The notes below the pieces were generated by a model. It was given only the letters and a program-made list of their open reading frames with translations, made no database searches and had not been told where the DNA came from. From positions 1 to 64,000 of the forward strand of contig CALUTY010000001.1 in NCBI GenBank assembly GCA_944323825.1: 64,000 nt of DNA, in the 5' to 3' direction. Source of the DNA: an uncultured Bacteroidales bacterium (lineage in GTDB: Bacteria > Bacteroidota > Bacteroidia > Bacteroidales > UBA932). Of this stretch, positions 24,833 through 34,184 are shown piece after piece (positions within the stretch are counted from its first letter, which is position 1; the number at the start of each line of letters is the position of its first letter). The translations under genes were made by a program, and so were the position numbers.

Positions 24833-26227
24833 TCAGAACACCAGCCAAGGCCTTACCTTGTATTCATTGGATTTGCGCTGATAATTAATGCTTCCACCCA
24901 CATAGGCAGGATCAAGGCGCACATAATAGGACCAATACATGCTCCCGTTCTGATTCCAATATTCGGAACTTGACCAATAGGTACAGCCGGAACCATATAC
25001 CGGGACAGCCTCTCCGCCCAGCTTCTCAATTGCGGCATTGATAACATCATGCTGGACCATCAGATAATTAAGCTGCTGCGCCGAAGGCAGGAACCATCCT
25101 GATGATGTTTCAGGAGCAGGAACCTCATCTTCATAAAGCACAACGGCGGCATATGTAGCAGGGTAGTTGTCTTCGGCATCAAGACTGAGCCCTCCTGACT
25201 TCTCCTCCGCCTTGGCCTTGATCCTGGAAGTATTGTAATATCCCATGAAATCGCTGCTGACATGGGAAGTACCGGCCCCGTCATCGCCATCGACGCCCCA
25301 GGATCCCCATGCATACATGGTTCCGCCGGCAACTTCCGTCAGTGAAACCACATATCCGTTGATATTGTCGATTCTGGAATGCCCATCCTTTGTATAATAT
25401 GTACCTGTATCTGAACCATAGGTAGAGCTTCTGCCGGCATGGACAACTATTCCTATGCATTCCTTGCCGCTGACAGGGTCTTCAGAACCGCTGCTCCATG
25501 TTCCGTCACTGTAATACCAGTCTCCCATGACAGCAGGCTCAGCATCCAATGTCACGACATCGGCATGTGCCACTTCTGAATATGTCCCGTCAGAACTTCT
25601 GGCAACTGCGGCAAGAATATATTCCGTTTCAGGAAGGAGTCCGGACACTGAATATTGGAGCTTTTCGGAGATATCGGCACGAAAACCGTCGGAAGCCACA
25701 GTTTCTGCATCAGGCACACCTGAAGTTTTCGGGACACAGATGTAGAATGCCTCTTCAGTCTTGCTGTCCGGCACAAGAATAAAAGTCACAGAACTGGAGG
25801 AAGGGGTTACATCACTGAGAGAGATGGACGGCACAACAGCATCTGTTTCCATGGTCGTAAACGCAGCCTCAGCCACAGCGGAAAGTGAACCGCCGGACAA
25901 TTGGGCAGCCGCCACAATCCTGTATCCTGTATTGGGATAAAGGTCCCCTATAGTATAGACCTGCTGGGATGCCGGATCGGCCTGAATGCCTGTTCTGAGC
26001 AGGGTCTCGGCATCCGGCAGGGCATCATATTCAGAGACAAGCCTGTATGTGAGCAGTTCCGCATCAGAAGCGGATACAGTGAAGGAAACCGACACATCTG
26101 TCACCTCCTTTATGTCCAACGAAACAGCCTGTGTACCGTCACCGCCATTTTCCTCACATGAAACGGAAATGAGGCATGCAACTGACAGAGCCATACAGGC
26201 CAGTGGAGATAAAATTCTTTGTATCAT
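24833..26227 (-). CDS. Lipoprotein with Fn3-like domains and a Lcl/FISUMP-like C-terminal domain, 464 aa
   Basis: A lipoprotein signal ends L-I-S-V-S-C with the lipid Cys near residue 24. Two fibronectin-III-like repeats follow (~28-125 and ~135-225), each ending in the Y-x-x-x-A-x-A-x-x-x-x-G pattern. The C-terminal domain (~230-464) starts Y-Y-S-D-G-T-W-S-S-G and contains G-W-F-L-P-S-A-Q-Q-L (~377) and Y-W-S-S-S-E. It closes with V-R-P-W-L-V-F, typical of Lcl_C (DUF1566) or FISUMP surface domains. It is last of three co-transcribed lipoprotein genes; its ATG overlaps the preceding TGA (ATGA), so the two are translationally coupled. Probably an outer-membrane adhesin or binding protein; ligand unknown. 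Confidence 0.7.
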   Translation of the reverse strand: MIQRILSPLACMALSVACLISVSCEENGGDGTQAVSLDIKEVTDVSVSFTVSASDAELLTYRLVSEYDALPDAETLLRTGIQADPASQQVYTIGDLYPNTGYRIVAAAQLSGGSLSAVAEAAFTTMETDAVVPSISLSDVTPSSSSVTFILVPDSKTEEAFYICVPKTSGVPDAETVASDGFRADISEKLQYSVSGLLPETEYILAAVARSSDGTYSEVAHADVVTLDAEPAVMGDWYYSDGTWSSGSEDPVSGKECIGIVVHAGRSSTYGSDTGTYYTKDGHSRIDNINGYVVSLTEVAGGTMYAWGSWGVDGDDGAGTSHVSSDFMGYYNTSRIKAKAEEKSGGLSLDAEDNYPATYAAVVLYEDEVPAPETSSGWFLPSAQQLNYLMVQHDVINAAIEKLGGEAVPVYGSGCTYWSSSEYWNQNGSMYWSYYVRLDPAYVGGSINYQRKSNEYKVRPWLVF

Positions 26228-27921
26228 AGTCTATTCAATAACATTTTATATCCTATTTTATTTTCCATTTTCCGGATCTTGCTGGTCAGGGACAGCCTTT
26301 CTCCGGAATCATGCTCCGGGACAGAAAGGCCTGCCGCAGCGGACTGCAATCCGAAAGGCACGAAAGCCCCGGATTCATCGAATTCCGACACAGGTCTGGC
26401 CCCTTCTTCGGTAACATCCACAAGAAGCCTGTATACAGGGCCATACACTCCGCTGGCATCAAGAGCGAATCCGAGGACAGAAAGCTGTCCGTACCGCACA
26501 CTGAACGCCAATGTCTCTCTGTTTACGACACCGCCGCTCATCACCGCATCATATATGGTTTCGTCCGGATAAGATGCGGCATCGGTATAATCACCCGGCA
26601 AGAGCCCGATATACCACTGATAAGCGGTCTGAGAATGCACTACATCGGCCAGGAAACGGGCGCCGCCTCTCAGACCTTCATACTGCGGATCCATATCAGC
26701 GAGGTCGTTTCCGTCAAACCAGCGGACATTTTCTATGCTCACCGTCGCATCCGAAGTATATGCCTCCACAGTGAACTGTTCCTTGAACACCTTTCCGGCA
26801 TTTTTCCCGTCAGAAGACAATGCGTATGCATAGGCATAATATTCTCCCTCTTCAAGGTCATACAGGTCCGTATATTCACCCGTCATCGACACAAAAGACA
26901 CAAGTTCAGACATGGACATGCCATTGTCCGATGCGACACTGAGCAACGACTCATATACGCTTTCAACGATGGCTTCATCCGATACATATTCGGACACCGG
27001 CAGGACCCAATTGAAATAACCCACACCGTCATCGCTCGGGGTCACCGTTATCTCCATACCGTCCATACTGTTGACGAAGCTGAATTCAAATGTACATTCA
27101 GCCGGGTCACCCGGAGCAGCGGTCCTGAAAGACACAGCTTTCGGAGTCCCGTAACAAGTTCCATCCGCATTCAGTCCCACCGCATACGCATACATTTCAG
27201 TATCCGCAGGAAGGTTGGGGATCTTGTCCTCATCCTGTCCGGTGATCTGAAAGGCCGGAACAATGACATCCACCGGAACACCTTGTTCAGAGGCCAACCC
27301 TTCCAAAGCGGCAGACAGATATGCTCCCACATCACCTTTGTATTCATCGTATGCCTCCTTGGTCATGACATCCCAATAATAAGGCAGCCCGTTGTCCGAA
27401 GGGATGACGGACACGCTGACCGAACCTGCAGTCACGGACAACACGGAAATCTCGAACTCAAGCATCTGCGACGGATCAGAAGCCCCGGTGGTGATGAATT
27501 CCTCCACAAAAGCGTCTGTAGTATACAGACCGGCCTCATCAATGCCTACGGCATAGCACACATAGGCCGTTTCCGGATCAAGGCCGGACAGATCTTCCGT
27601 ATGGTTCCCTTTCACACTCGACCTTGCGGCAGCCTCCGCCCGCGTCAGTCCCTCTGCCGACATCATGTCCGCAATGATTCCGTCCACATAATGTTTCACA
27701 TCTGAAGACAATCCGTCCAATACATCTTTAGAAACATGGCCGGCAATATATGACTGATCGGCCGATGAGGGAATATACGACACAGATGCGGATACGGATG
27801 TGACATCGGAGACCTCAATGTCCACGGTCAGTTGTCCGGCAGGGCCCTCTGCCTCCTCTTTCTTACATGAAGACACTGCCACTGCCACCAAAGCCATGGC
27901 AAAAAGAAATTTTCTCATCAA
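26224..27921 (-). CDS. Lipoprotein with multiple Fn3-like domains, 565 aa
   Basis: The signal M-R-K-F-L-F-A-M-A...V-A-V-S-S-C-K-K gives a lipid-anchored Cys near residue 19. Four or so beta-sandwich repeats follow. Each carries an L-x-P-x-T-x-Y-x-x-Y-A-x-G-x-x-x-x-G pattern (e.g. near 113-130, 240-255 and 360-375), resembling fibronectin type III or related Bacteroidetes surface modules. No catalytic motif is visible. It is the middle gene of the operon, 29 bases after the first lipoprotein gene and overlapping the third by 4 bases. The conserved arrangement suggests a surface complex. Confidence 0.65.
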   Translation of the reverse strand: MMRKFLFAMALVAVAVSSCKKEEAEGPAGQLTVDIEVSDVTSVSASVSYIPSSADQSYIAGHVSKDVLDGLSSDVKHYVDGIIADMMSAEGLTRAEAAARSSVKGNHTEDLSGLDPETAYVCYAVGIDEAGLYTTDAFVEEFITTGASDPSQMLEFEISVLSVTAGSVSVSVIPSDNGLPYYWDVMTKEAYDEYKGDVGAYLSAALEGLASEQGVPVDVIVPAFQITGQDEDKIPNLPADTEMYAYAVGLNADGTCYGTPKAVSFRTAAPGDPAECTFEFSFVNSMDGMEITVTPSDDGVGYFNWVLPVSEYVSDEAIVESVYESLLSVASDNGMSMSELVSFVSMTGEYTDLYDLEEGEYYAYAYALSSDGKNAGKVFKEQFTVEAYTSDATVSIENVRWFDGNDLADMDPQYEGLRGGARFLADVVHSQTAYQWYIGLLPGDYTDAASYPDETIYDAVMSGGVVNRETLAFSVRYGQLSVLGFALDASGVYGPVYRLLVDVTEEGARPVSEFDESGAFVPFGLQSAAAGLSVPEHDSGERLSLTSKIRKMENKIGYKMLLNRL

Positions 27922-27950
27922 TCGTTATTTTTTATTATGATTTTCACTTA

Positions 27951-29348
27951 TCAGAATGCAAGGACAGGACGCACATAGCGCAACCGGTTCAAATTTGTTT
28001 CCTGGACGATTTCAAGTTCAGAATCCCGGAAGAGTGTGCAATAAACCGATTCACCAGATGTTGCTTCAACTACAGTGCTTGACCAATACATATCATCACT
28101 GACAAGTGCGGACAAATCTTTTCCTCCGACAATATCCAATGATGAATAAACAGTATCCTTAACATCATATAATGCTTTAAGCTGTCCCAAAGAAGGAAGA
28201 TACCATCCTGTTGATGACTCAGGCGATGCATATTCATCATCAAAAAATACCATTGAGTAATATATGGCTGGACAATTGTCCGAAGTCAACGAACCAAAAG
28301 CATTTTCTGCCGCTGATTTTAAAGCCAGCGAGTTATAATATCCGCTGAAATCATCCTGATCAGAAGATGTACAATCAAATGCCTGTGAGGAAAATCCAAA
28401 GGAATTGACATTTTGAGTGTACCACCCATGATCAATCACTGTACTGACATTTTCAAGAGCAACAGCAAAACCATTGACATTATCAAGCCCTGCCTGCGAA
28501 TAGTCCGACCGATCAGACTCGGCAGCTCCGGTCTTGAACACCACGCCGATGACAGTCTTGCCGGAAACAGGGCTTTCATTGCCGGAGCTCCAGGTACCGT
28601 CACTATAATAGAAGTCCCCTACTGCAGGAGGATCTACAGGGGCAGCATCGGTTTCAAATGGCTTTGACGCTACAGAAGAATAACCGTCGGCATTCTTTGC
28701 CACGGCATAAAGGACATATGATGTCGAATAGGAAAGGCCTTCTATGACTACAGTTTCAAAAGTTTCCGTTGAAAGGGCAGTGCCTCCGGAAGACAGATCT
28801 TCCGCGGAAGGTTCATCCTCAGTAGAAGGCAGATAAAGATAATATGCCGATTCGGCAGAACTCAAAGTATAGGTGAATGAGGCCGTAGTGCCATCAATCT
28901 TGACATCGGAAAGTGTGATTTCAGGATAGACAGGCACATGTGCGGCGGTAGTCATCTCCGCCTCTGCCACCAGTGATGTCAGCCCTTCCGAATTGCGCGC
29001 CGCAGCATATATCACATAATCCGTGGCAGCGACAAGACCTTCTTCCGTATAGTCTTTTGATTCTGTCGGATCAGCCTCTTTGCCATCTGACATGACGGCT
29101 GTCGCACCCGGAGCCTGTTCCGAAGCAGGCTGCACAAGATATTTCACTTCTGCGGCATTGACAGGAGCAAGATTGAAAGTAAGAGAGGTTTCTCCTGCCT
29201 GTCCGGCAGTTACAGTTACAGAGGGAATCAGCCTATCTTCCCCCCCCGTCTGATTCTCCGGGGCCTTTTCACACGAAGCCAAGAGCCCCGCTACGGCAAA
29301 CGGCACAAATATGCCCGCTGCCAATCTGAATGACATAGTCTTTTTCAT
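27951..29348 (-). CDS. Lipoprotein with Fn3-like domains and a Lcl/FISUMP-like C-terminal domain, 465 aa
   Basis: A paralogue of the protein at 24833. It has a lipoprotein signal ending L-L-A-S-C (~residue 26), two Fn3-like domains, and a C-terminal domain starting Y-Y-S-D-G-T-W-S-S-G (~246). This is followed by G-W-Y-L-P-S-L-G-Q-L, M-Y-W-S-S-T and the final V-R-P-V-L-A-F. It is the first gene of the operon. The stretch encoding most of the C-terminal domain (about 27960-28500) is visibly more AT-rich than the first half, hinting that the domain was exchanged by recombination. A TATTTTTG -7 element lies ~85 bases upstream. Ligand unknown. Confidence 0.7.
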   Translation of the reverse strand: MKKTMSFRLAAGIFVPFAVAGLLASCEKAPENQTGGEDRLIPSVTVTAGQAGETSLTFNLAPVNAAEVKYLVQPASEQAPGATAVMSDGKEADPTESKDYTEEGLVAATDYVIYAAARNSEGLTSLVAEAEMTTAAHVPVYPEITLSDVKIDGTTASFTYTLSSAESAYYLYLPSTEDEPSAEDLSSGGTALSTETFETVVIEGLSYSTSYVLYAVAKNADGYSSVASKPFETDAAPVDPPAVGDFYYSDGTWSSGNESPVSGKTVIGVVFKTGAAESDRSDYSQAGLDNVNGFAVALENVSTVIDHGWYTQNVNSFGFSSQAFDCTSSDQDDFSGYYNSLALKSAAENAFGSLTSDNCPAIYYSMVFFDDEYASPESSTGWYLPSLGQLKALYDVKDTVYSSLDIVGGKDLSALVSDDMYWSSTVVEATSGESVYCTLFRDSELEIVQETNLNRLRYVRPVLAF

Positions 29349-29432
29349 AATATTGATTGATTATATGAATATGATGATATACAATAAAGCAGATTTGTAT
29401 ATTGCCGGATGTCATATTCCCTAAGGCATCAT

Positions 29433-29440
29433 CAAAAATA
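29433..29440 (-). promoter_or_regulatory. -7 promoter element of the lipoprotein operon
   Basis: TATTTTTG on the minus strand matches TAnnTTTG; GTTG (29464-29461) lies 20 bases upstream in place of TTTG. This is the only signal I see in 29349-29660. Confidence 0.4.
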
Positions 29441-29661
29441 AGGCATTTGCAGATAAAAAGCAACGGTTTTAAAAATTTATTGACATCATTCTGCGGCATG
29501 ACATTTTTATTTTATTAAATGCCACCGACATACAACTACAGACCGGAAACATGGAGCTATACCGGCTCTTTTTGGGAGCATATCACACTTACATATTACA
29601 ACCGGACACCAGGAAAGAATTACATTTCAAAACATGATACGGCACAAATGGCTGCAGACAA

Positions 29662-29712
29662 AAAGTCTGCACATGGTGCAAAACGGTAATTACCGTACCA
29701 TATGCAGACTTT
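29662..29712 (-). terminator. Two-tiered terminator hairpin after gdhA
   Basis: Outer arms AAAGTCTGCA and TGCAGACTTT, then ATGGT/ACCAT, enclose a perfect inner palindrome ACGGTAATTACCGT. On the minus strand the structure runs into TTTTTG, 44 bases past the gdhA stop. Confidence 0.8.
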
Positions 29713-29755
29713 AAACGCTTACGCGATACCGTAAACATGTCCGGAATATCCGGCA

Positions 29756-31093
29756 TCAGATCACGCCCTGCTCCAGCATGGCTGTTGCGACTTTCATGAA
29801 GCCGGCGACATTGGCGCCTTTGACATAATTGATGTAGCCGTCAGGCTGGCGGCCGTGCTCTACGCAGGCATGGTGGATGTTGGCCATGATCTCATGAAGC
29901 TTCTTGTCCACTTCTTCGGCGCTCCAGCTGATATGCATGGCATTCTGGGTCATTTCAAGGCCGGAAGTGGCCACTCCGCCGGCATTAACAGCCTTTCCCG
30001 GGGCAAACATGATGCCTGCATTCTGGAAGGTGGCGATGGCCTCAGGGGTACATCCCATGTTGGAAACCTCGGCGCAGCACCATGTGCCGTTCTTTATCAA
30101 TTCTTCTGCATCTGCTCCGGTAAGCTCATTCTGGAAGGCGCAAGGCATGGCGATGTCGCACTTGATGCTCCAGGCCTTCTTGCCGGGGTAGAAGGTGGCA
30201 GAAGGGAACTTTTCTGCAAACGGTGCAACCACATCATTGTTGGAGGCACGTAGCTCCAGCATATAGGCTATCTTTTCATCGTTCATTCCCTCAGGGTCGT
30301 AGATGGCACCGTCAGGTCCTGAAATGGCGATTACCTTGGCTCCGAGCTGAGTAGCCTTCGTGGCCGCTCCCCATGCGACATTGCCGAAGCCGGAAATGGC
30401 CACGGTCTTGCCGGCGATGTCCTTGTTCTGGAGATGGAGCATGTGCTGCACGAAATATACTGCTCCGAAACCGGTAGCCTCAGGACGGATGAGAGAGCCA
30501 CCGTATGTGAGTCCCTTTCCGGTAAGGACACCTGTGTGCTCGCGGGCAAGCTTCTTATACATGCCGAAGAGATATCCTATCTCACGGCCGCCCACTCCTA
30601 TGTCACCTGCAGGAACATCAGTGTCAGGGCCGATGTTGCGCCAGAGTTCGAGCATGAAGGCCTGGCAGAAACGCATGATCTCCGCATCTGACTTGCCCTT
30701 AGGGTTGAAATCAGAACCGCCTTTTCCGCCGCCCATAGGCAGGGTCGTGAGGGCATTCTTGAAAGTCTGCTCGAAGCCGAGGAACTTCAGGATGGAAAGG
30801 TTCACAGAAGGATGGAAACGCAGTCCTCCCTTGTACGGGCCGATGGCAGAGTTGAACTGTACCCTGTATCCGGTGTTCACCTGGATGTCTCCGTTGTCAT
30901 CCACCCATGTCACCTTGAATGTGAATATCCTGTCCGGCTCGACGATCCTTTCCACGATCTTTGCCGCCTCAAATTCCGGATGCCTGTTGTAGACATCCTC
31001 AATGGTTTCAAGGACTTCACGCACAGCCTGGAGATACTCTTTCTCATTGCCGTACTTGGCCTGCAGCCTCGACATTATTTCATTTGTGTTCAT
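29756..31093 (-). CDS. gdhA: Glutamate dehydrogenase (hexameric, probably NADP-linked)
   Basis: This cytoplasmic enzyme reductively aminates 2-oxoglutarate with ammonia to glutamate. At 445 residues it matches the small hexameric class. Substrate-site lysines align one residue before those of the Clostridium symbiosum enzyme: Lys88 (P-Y-K-G-G), Lys112 (T-F-K-N-A) and Lys124 (M-G-G-G-K-G-G-S-D-F), with catalytic Asp164 (P-A-G-D-I-G-V-G). A Rossmann G-F-G-N-V-A region follows. The gene lies 45 bases after korB on the same strand, and no promoter is evident in the gap. It may therefore share a transcript with the 2-oxoacid oxidoreductase, which would couple 2-oxoglutarate supply and glutamate synthesis. 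Confidence 0.95.
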   Translation of the reverse strand: MNTNEIMSRLQAKYGNEKEYLQAVREVLETIEDVYNRHPEFEAAKIVERIVEPDRIFTFKVTWVDDNGDIQVNTGYRVQFNSAIGPYKGGLRFHPSVNLSILKFLGFEQTFKNALTTLPMGGGKGGSDFNPKGKSDAEIMRFCQAFMLELWRNIGPDTDVPAGDIGVGGREIGYLFGMYKKLAREHTGVLTGKGLTYGGSLIRPEATGFGAVYFVQHMLHLQNKDIAGKTVAISGFGNVAWGAATKATQLGAKVIAISGPDGAIYDPEGMNDEKIAYMLELRASNNDVVAPFAEKFPSATFYPGKKAWSIKCDIAMPCAFQNELTGADAEELIKNGTWCCAEVSNMGCTPEAIATFQNAGIMFAPGKAVNAGGVATSGLEMTQNAMHISWSAEEVDKKLHEIMANIHHACVEHGRQPDGYINYVKGANVAGFMKVATAMLEQGVI

Positions 31094-31138
31094 GATTTTG
31101 ATTTGATTATTTGAAGTTTGGATAAACTGATATACATA

Positions 31139-32158
31139 TCATTTGACTTCCCACACGGAGCCGCTGTGCAGCAGATCGTCCACGCAATGGATCTTCGACT
31201 TGGCGGCAACCTGTTCCACCTGCATCCTGACAGCGGCATCATAGGTGACATCATTCACATCCCTGATGACACCGAGAGCCACAGGATACTCCGGCCATTT
31301 CATGTCGGCAAGCATCATGTGTATGCCTATGTTGTCGCTGTGGGAGTCGTGGGTGAGTATGTCATCCTCAGTGATGCCCTTCTCCCCTATCGTGACCACC
31401 TTCAACCTCAGCCCGTCGAGGACGAGCCCCTTGTCCCGGTTCTTTCCGAAGATCATCTTTTCGCCGTGGCGCAGCACTATGGTCCTGTCCGCACGGTATT
31501 CCTTGTCCGAAATCTCCGCATGGGCCCCGTTGTTGAAGATTACGCAGTTGGTGAGCATCTCCATGACTGATGTGCCGTTGTGGACGGCTGCAGCCACCAT
31601 GATCTCCTCGTTCAGCTTCAGTTCCGAGTCAAGCCCGCGTGCGAAGAATGTACCCTTGGCGCCAAGCACAAGGCTTCCCGGATTGAAAGGGTGCTCCACG
31701 GTCCCGTAGGGGGATGTCTTGGTTATCGCCCCGAACTTGGATGTAGGAGAATACTGCCCTTTCGTAAGGCCGTAGATGCGGTTGTTGAACAATATTATAT
31801 TGATGTCTATGTTTCTTCTTACGGCATGGATGAAATGGTTTCCGCCTATGGCAAGCGCATCGCCGTCACCGCAGGCCTGCCACACGGTGAGCTCCGGATT
31901 GGCCACCTTGATGCCGGTGGCTATGGCCGTGGCCCGTCCATGTATGCTGTGGAAGCCGTATGTATCCATATAATAAGGAAGCCTTGAGGAACATCCTATG
32001 CCGGAAACCACGACATATCTTTCCTTGTCATAGCCGAGAATCTCGCTCACCCTCGGCATGGCCCTCTGGAGTGCGGCCAGCACGGCATGGTCACCGCAGC
32101 CCGGACACCATCTCACCTCCTGGTCGCTCTTGAAATCCTTGAATGTATATTTTTCCAT
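31139..32158 (-). CDS. korB: 2-oxoacid:ferredoxin oxidoreductase, beta subunit
   Basis: The thiamine-pyrophosphate subunit of a CoA-dependent 2-oxoacid:ferredoxin oxidoreductase. The N-terminal W-C-P-G-C-G-D-H (Cys18, Cys21) and G-I-G-C-S-S-R supply cysteines for a [4Fe-4S] cluster. The TPP motif is G-D-G-D-A-L-A-I-G-G-N-H, with F-N-N-R-I-Y-G-L-T-K-G-Q after it. Length (339) is normal for the two-subunit class. It follows korA by 60 bases. The substrate is probably 2-oxoglutarate, given the neighbouring gdhA, though pyruvate or branched-chain oxoacids cannot be excluded from sequence. Confidence 0.93.
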   Translation of the reverse strand: MEKYTFKDFKSDQEVRWCPGCGDHAVLAALQRAMPRVSEILGYDKERYVVVSGIGCSSRLPYYMDTYGFHSIHGRATAIATGIKVANPELTVWQACGDGDALAIGGNHFIHAVRRNIDINIILFNNRIYGLTKGQYSPTSKFGAITKTSPYGTVEHPFNPGSLVLGAKGTFFARGLDSELKLNEEIMVAAAVHNGTSVMEMLTNCVIFNNGAHAEISDKEYRADRTIVLRHGEKMIFGKNRDKGLVLDGLRLKVVTIGEKGITEDDILTHDSHSDNIGIHMMLADMKWPEYPVALGVIRDVNDVTYDAAVRMQVEQVAAKSKIHCVDDLLHSGSVWEVK

Positions 32159-32218
32159 AAAACTGTATTCTTTGAAGGATATGAACCTTTTACACCTTTG
32201 TCCCCTGCCCGGGCTCCA

Positions 32219-34051
32219 TCACAGCACGGCATCCATGGCCGCAACAAGTTCCTGCACGAGGAACGGCTGCCCCTGTACCTTGTTGCACTGAAGATATGTG
32301 AACTGCGGATACTGTGCCCTCAGCCAGTTTGCGAAATGCCCGCTGTTCAGCTCGCATACGAGTATCTTTTCGTATCGTCCGAAGACTTCGGCAGTATTGC
32401 GCGGAAGAGGGTTGATGTAGTCGAAATGCGCATAGCTCACATCCTTTCCGGCTTCCCTCTCCTGCATCACTGCCGAGTAAAGATGGCCGTAGGTGCCGCC
32501 CCAGCCCACCACAAGCAGTTTTCCGGACTCAGAGCCGGTCACTTCAAGAGGAGGGATGACATCAGCGAGCCGTGCCACCTTCTCTGCACGCTCACGCACC
32601 ATCATCTCATGGTTCAGAGGCTCGGAAGAAAGCACTCCGTCGTGGTTCTTTTCAAGCCCTCCGACCCTGTGCTCAAATCCTTTCTGTCCTGGAAGACCCC
32701 ATTTGCGGACCATGGTCTGAGGATCACGGGCAAAAGGACGGAACGGGATGTCCCCTTCTCCCGCAAAAGGAGGATGTATCTCAGGATAATCCTTCATGGA
32801 AGGGATTCTCCACGGCTCCGAACCGTTGCCGAGGAAGCCTTCGGAGAGCATTATCAAAGGCATCATGTGCTCCAGAGCCAGTTTGGAAGCCTGGAATGCC
32901 ATGTCGAAACAATGGGCCGGAGAATGTGCGGCAACCACTGCAAGCGGGCATTCCCCGTTCCTGCCGTAAAGGACCTGATTCAGATCGGACTGCTCCGTCT
33001 TGGTAGGGATACCGGTGGAAGGGCCTGCACGCTGCACATCCACCACCACAAGAGGAAGTTCGGTCATCACTGCAAGACCGAGCGCCTCGGACTTAAGCGA
33101 AAGGCCCGGTCCGGAAGTGGTCGTGACGGCCAGGTCTCCGGCGTAGGCCGCACCTATGGCAGTACATATTCCCGCTATCTCGTCCTCGGCCTGGAGCGTC
33201 TTGGCCCCGAGGCTCTTGTATATGGCAAGTTCCTCAAGGATGGCAGTGGCCGGGGTGATGGGATACGAACCGCAGAACAGCGGACGGCCGGACTTTTCGG
33301 AAGCCGCAAGGAAGCCCCATGCCGTGGCCTGGTTGCCGGTTATGTTCCGGTAAAGCCCCTTAGGCATGTGCGCCGGCTCTATGGTGTAGGTGTTCGGAAT
33401 GGCCTGGATATTCGAGGCATAGTTGTAGCCGTCATTCAGGACCTTCTTGTTCGGGGCCACCATTTCAGGATGCTTTTTCCCGAACTTCTTTTCCAGATAC
33501 TGGTATATGTACTCCACCGGACGGCTGTAAATGAAGCAGGCCATTCCGAGAGTGAACATGTTCTTGCATTTGTGCACCGCCTTTATGTCCATTCCGCTGT
33601 CCTTCAGGCTCTCTTCAGTGAGGGAGGTGATGGGAGCGACGATGATGGTGCGGTCCTCGATGCCGAGTTCCGTGACGGGATTCCCCTTGAAGCCGGCCTT
33701 CTGAAGGCCCTGTTCGTCGAAGGCGTCCTCATCAATCAGCACCATTGCAGTGCGTTTCAGCCATTTGGCATTTGTCTTCAATGCAGCGGGATTCATTGCG
33801 ACAAGCAGGTCGCAGAAATCCCCGGGAGTTGTGATGTGCCCGCTTCCGATGTGCACCTGAAAACCGGATACACCGGAAAGAGTCCCGTGAGGAGCCCTTA
33901 TTTCAGCGGGGAAATCAGGGAAAGTGGAGAGTTCGTTGCCGTAGATTGCCGACATGTCAGCAAAAAGAGATCCGGTGAGCTGCATTCCGTCTCCCGAATC
34001 TCCGGCAAACCTTATCACAACATCTTTAGTATCTATTACTTTGTGTTGCAT
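32219..34051 (-). CDS. korA: 2-oxoacid:ferredoxin oxidoreductase, fused gamma-alpha subunit
   Basis: A 610-residue fusion of the gamma domain and the alpha domain, the usual two-subunit KorAB layout. The N-terminal gamma domain is marked by F-A-G-D-S-G-D-G-M-Q-L-T-G. The alpha domain starts near residue 200 and carries the Y-P-I-T-P-A-T motif. The alpha part contacts TPP and CoA together with KorB. It is the first gene of the korA-korB(-gdhA) cluster and lies divergent to lacZ. A TACATTTG -7 element is 43 bases upstream. Substrate specificity as for KorB. Confidence 0.93.
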   Translation of the reverse strand: MQHKVIDTKDVVIRFAGDSGDGMQLTGSLFADMSAIYGNELSTFPDFPAEIRAPHGTLSGVSGFQVHIGSGHITTPGDFCDLLVAMNPAALKTNAKWLKRTAMVLIDEDAFDEQGLQKAGFKGNPVTELGIEDRTIIVAPITSLTEESLKDSGMDIKAVHKCKNMFTLGMACFIYSRPVEYIYQYLEKKFGKKHPEMVAPNKKVLNDGYNYASNIQAIPNTYTIEPAHMPKGLYRNITGNQATAWGFLAASEKSGRPLFCGSYPITPATAILEELAIYKSLGAKTLQAEDEIAGICTAIGAAYAGDLAVTTTSGPGLSLKSEALGLAVMTELPLVVVDVQRAGPSTGIPTKTEQSDLNQVLYGRNGECPLAVVAAHSPAHCFDMAFQASKLALEHMMPLIMLSEGFLGNGSEPWRIPSMKDYPEIHPPFAGEGDIPFRPFARDPQTMVRKWGLPGQKGFEHRVGGLEKNHDGVLSSEPLNHEMMVRERAEKVARLADVIPPLEVTGSESGKLLVVGWGGTYGHLYSAVMQEREAGKDVSYAHFDYINPLPRNTAEVFGRYEKILVCELNSGHFANWLRAQYPQFTYLQCNKVQGQPFLVQELVAAMDAVL

Positions 34052-34093
34052 AAAGTGGTTAGGATTTATAATCTATTTGTTTTAAAATGCACA

Positions 34094-34101
34094 CAAATGT
34101 A
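34094..34101 (-). promoter_or_regulatory. -7 promoter element of the kor cluster
   Basis: TACATTTG on the minus strand (34101-34094) matches TAnnTTTG, 43 bases before the korA ATG. The -33 element is not evident. Confidence 0.45.
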
Positions 34102-34184
34102 TATAAAATATATCAAATTGCTATGAAAATCGTAAGATTTTTTATTATTCCGCAACAAAAGCTCCGACATCCGCACCGGGCCAT

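Noticed and set aside
32087..34126. A 679-codon plus-strand frame opposite korA
   Set aside because: Antisense shadow of korA, rich in His, Arg and Gly without any motif; korA is unmistakable on the other strand.
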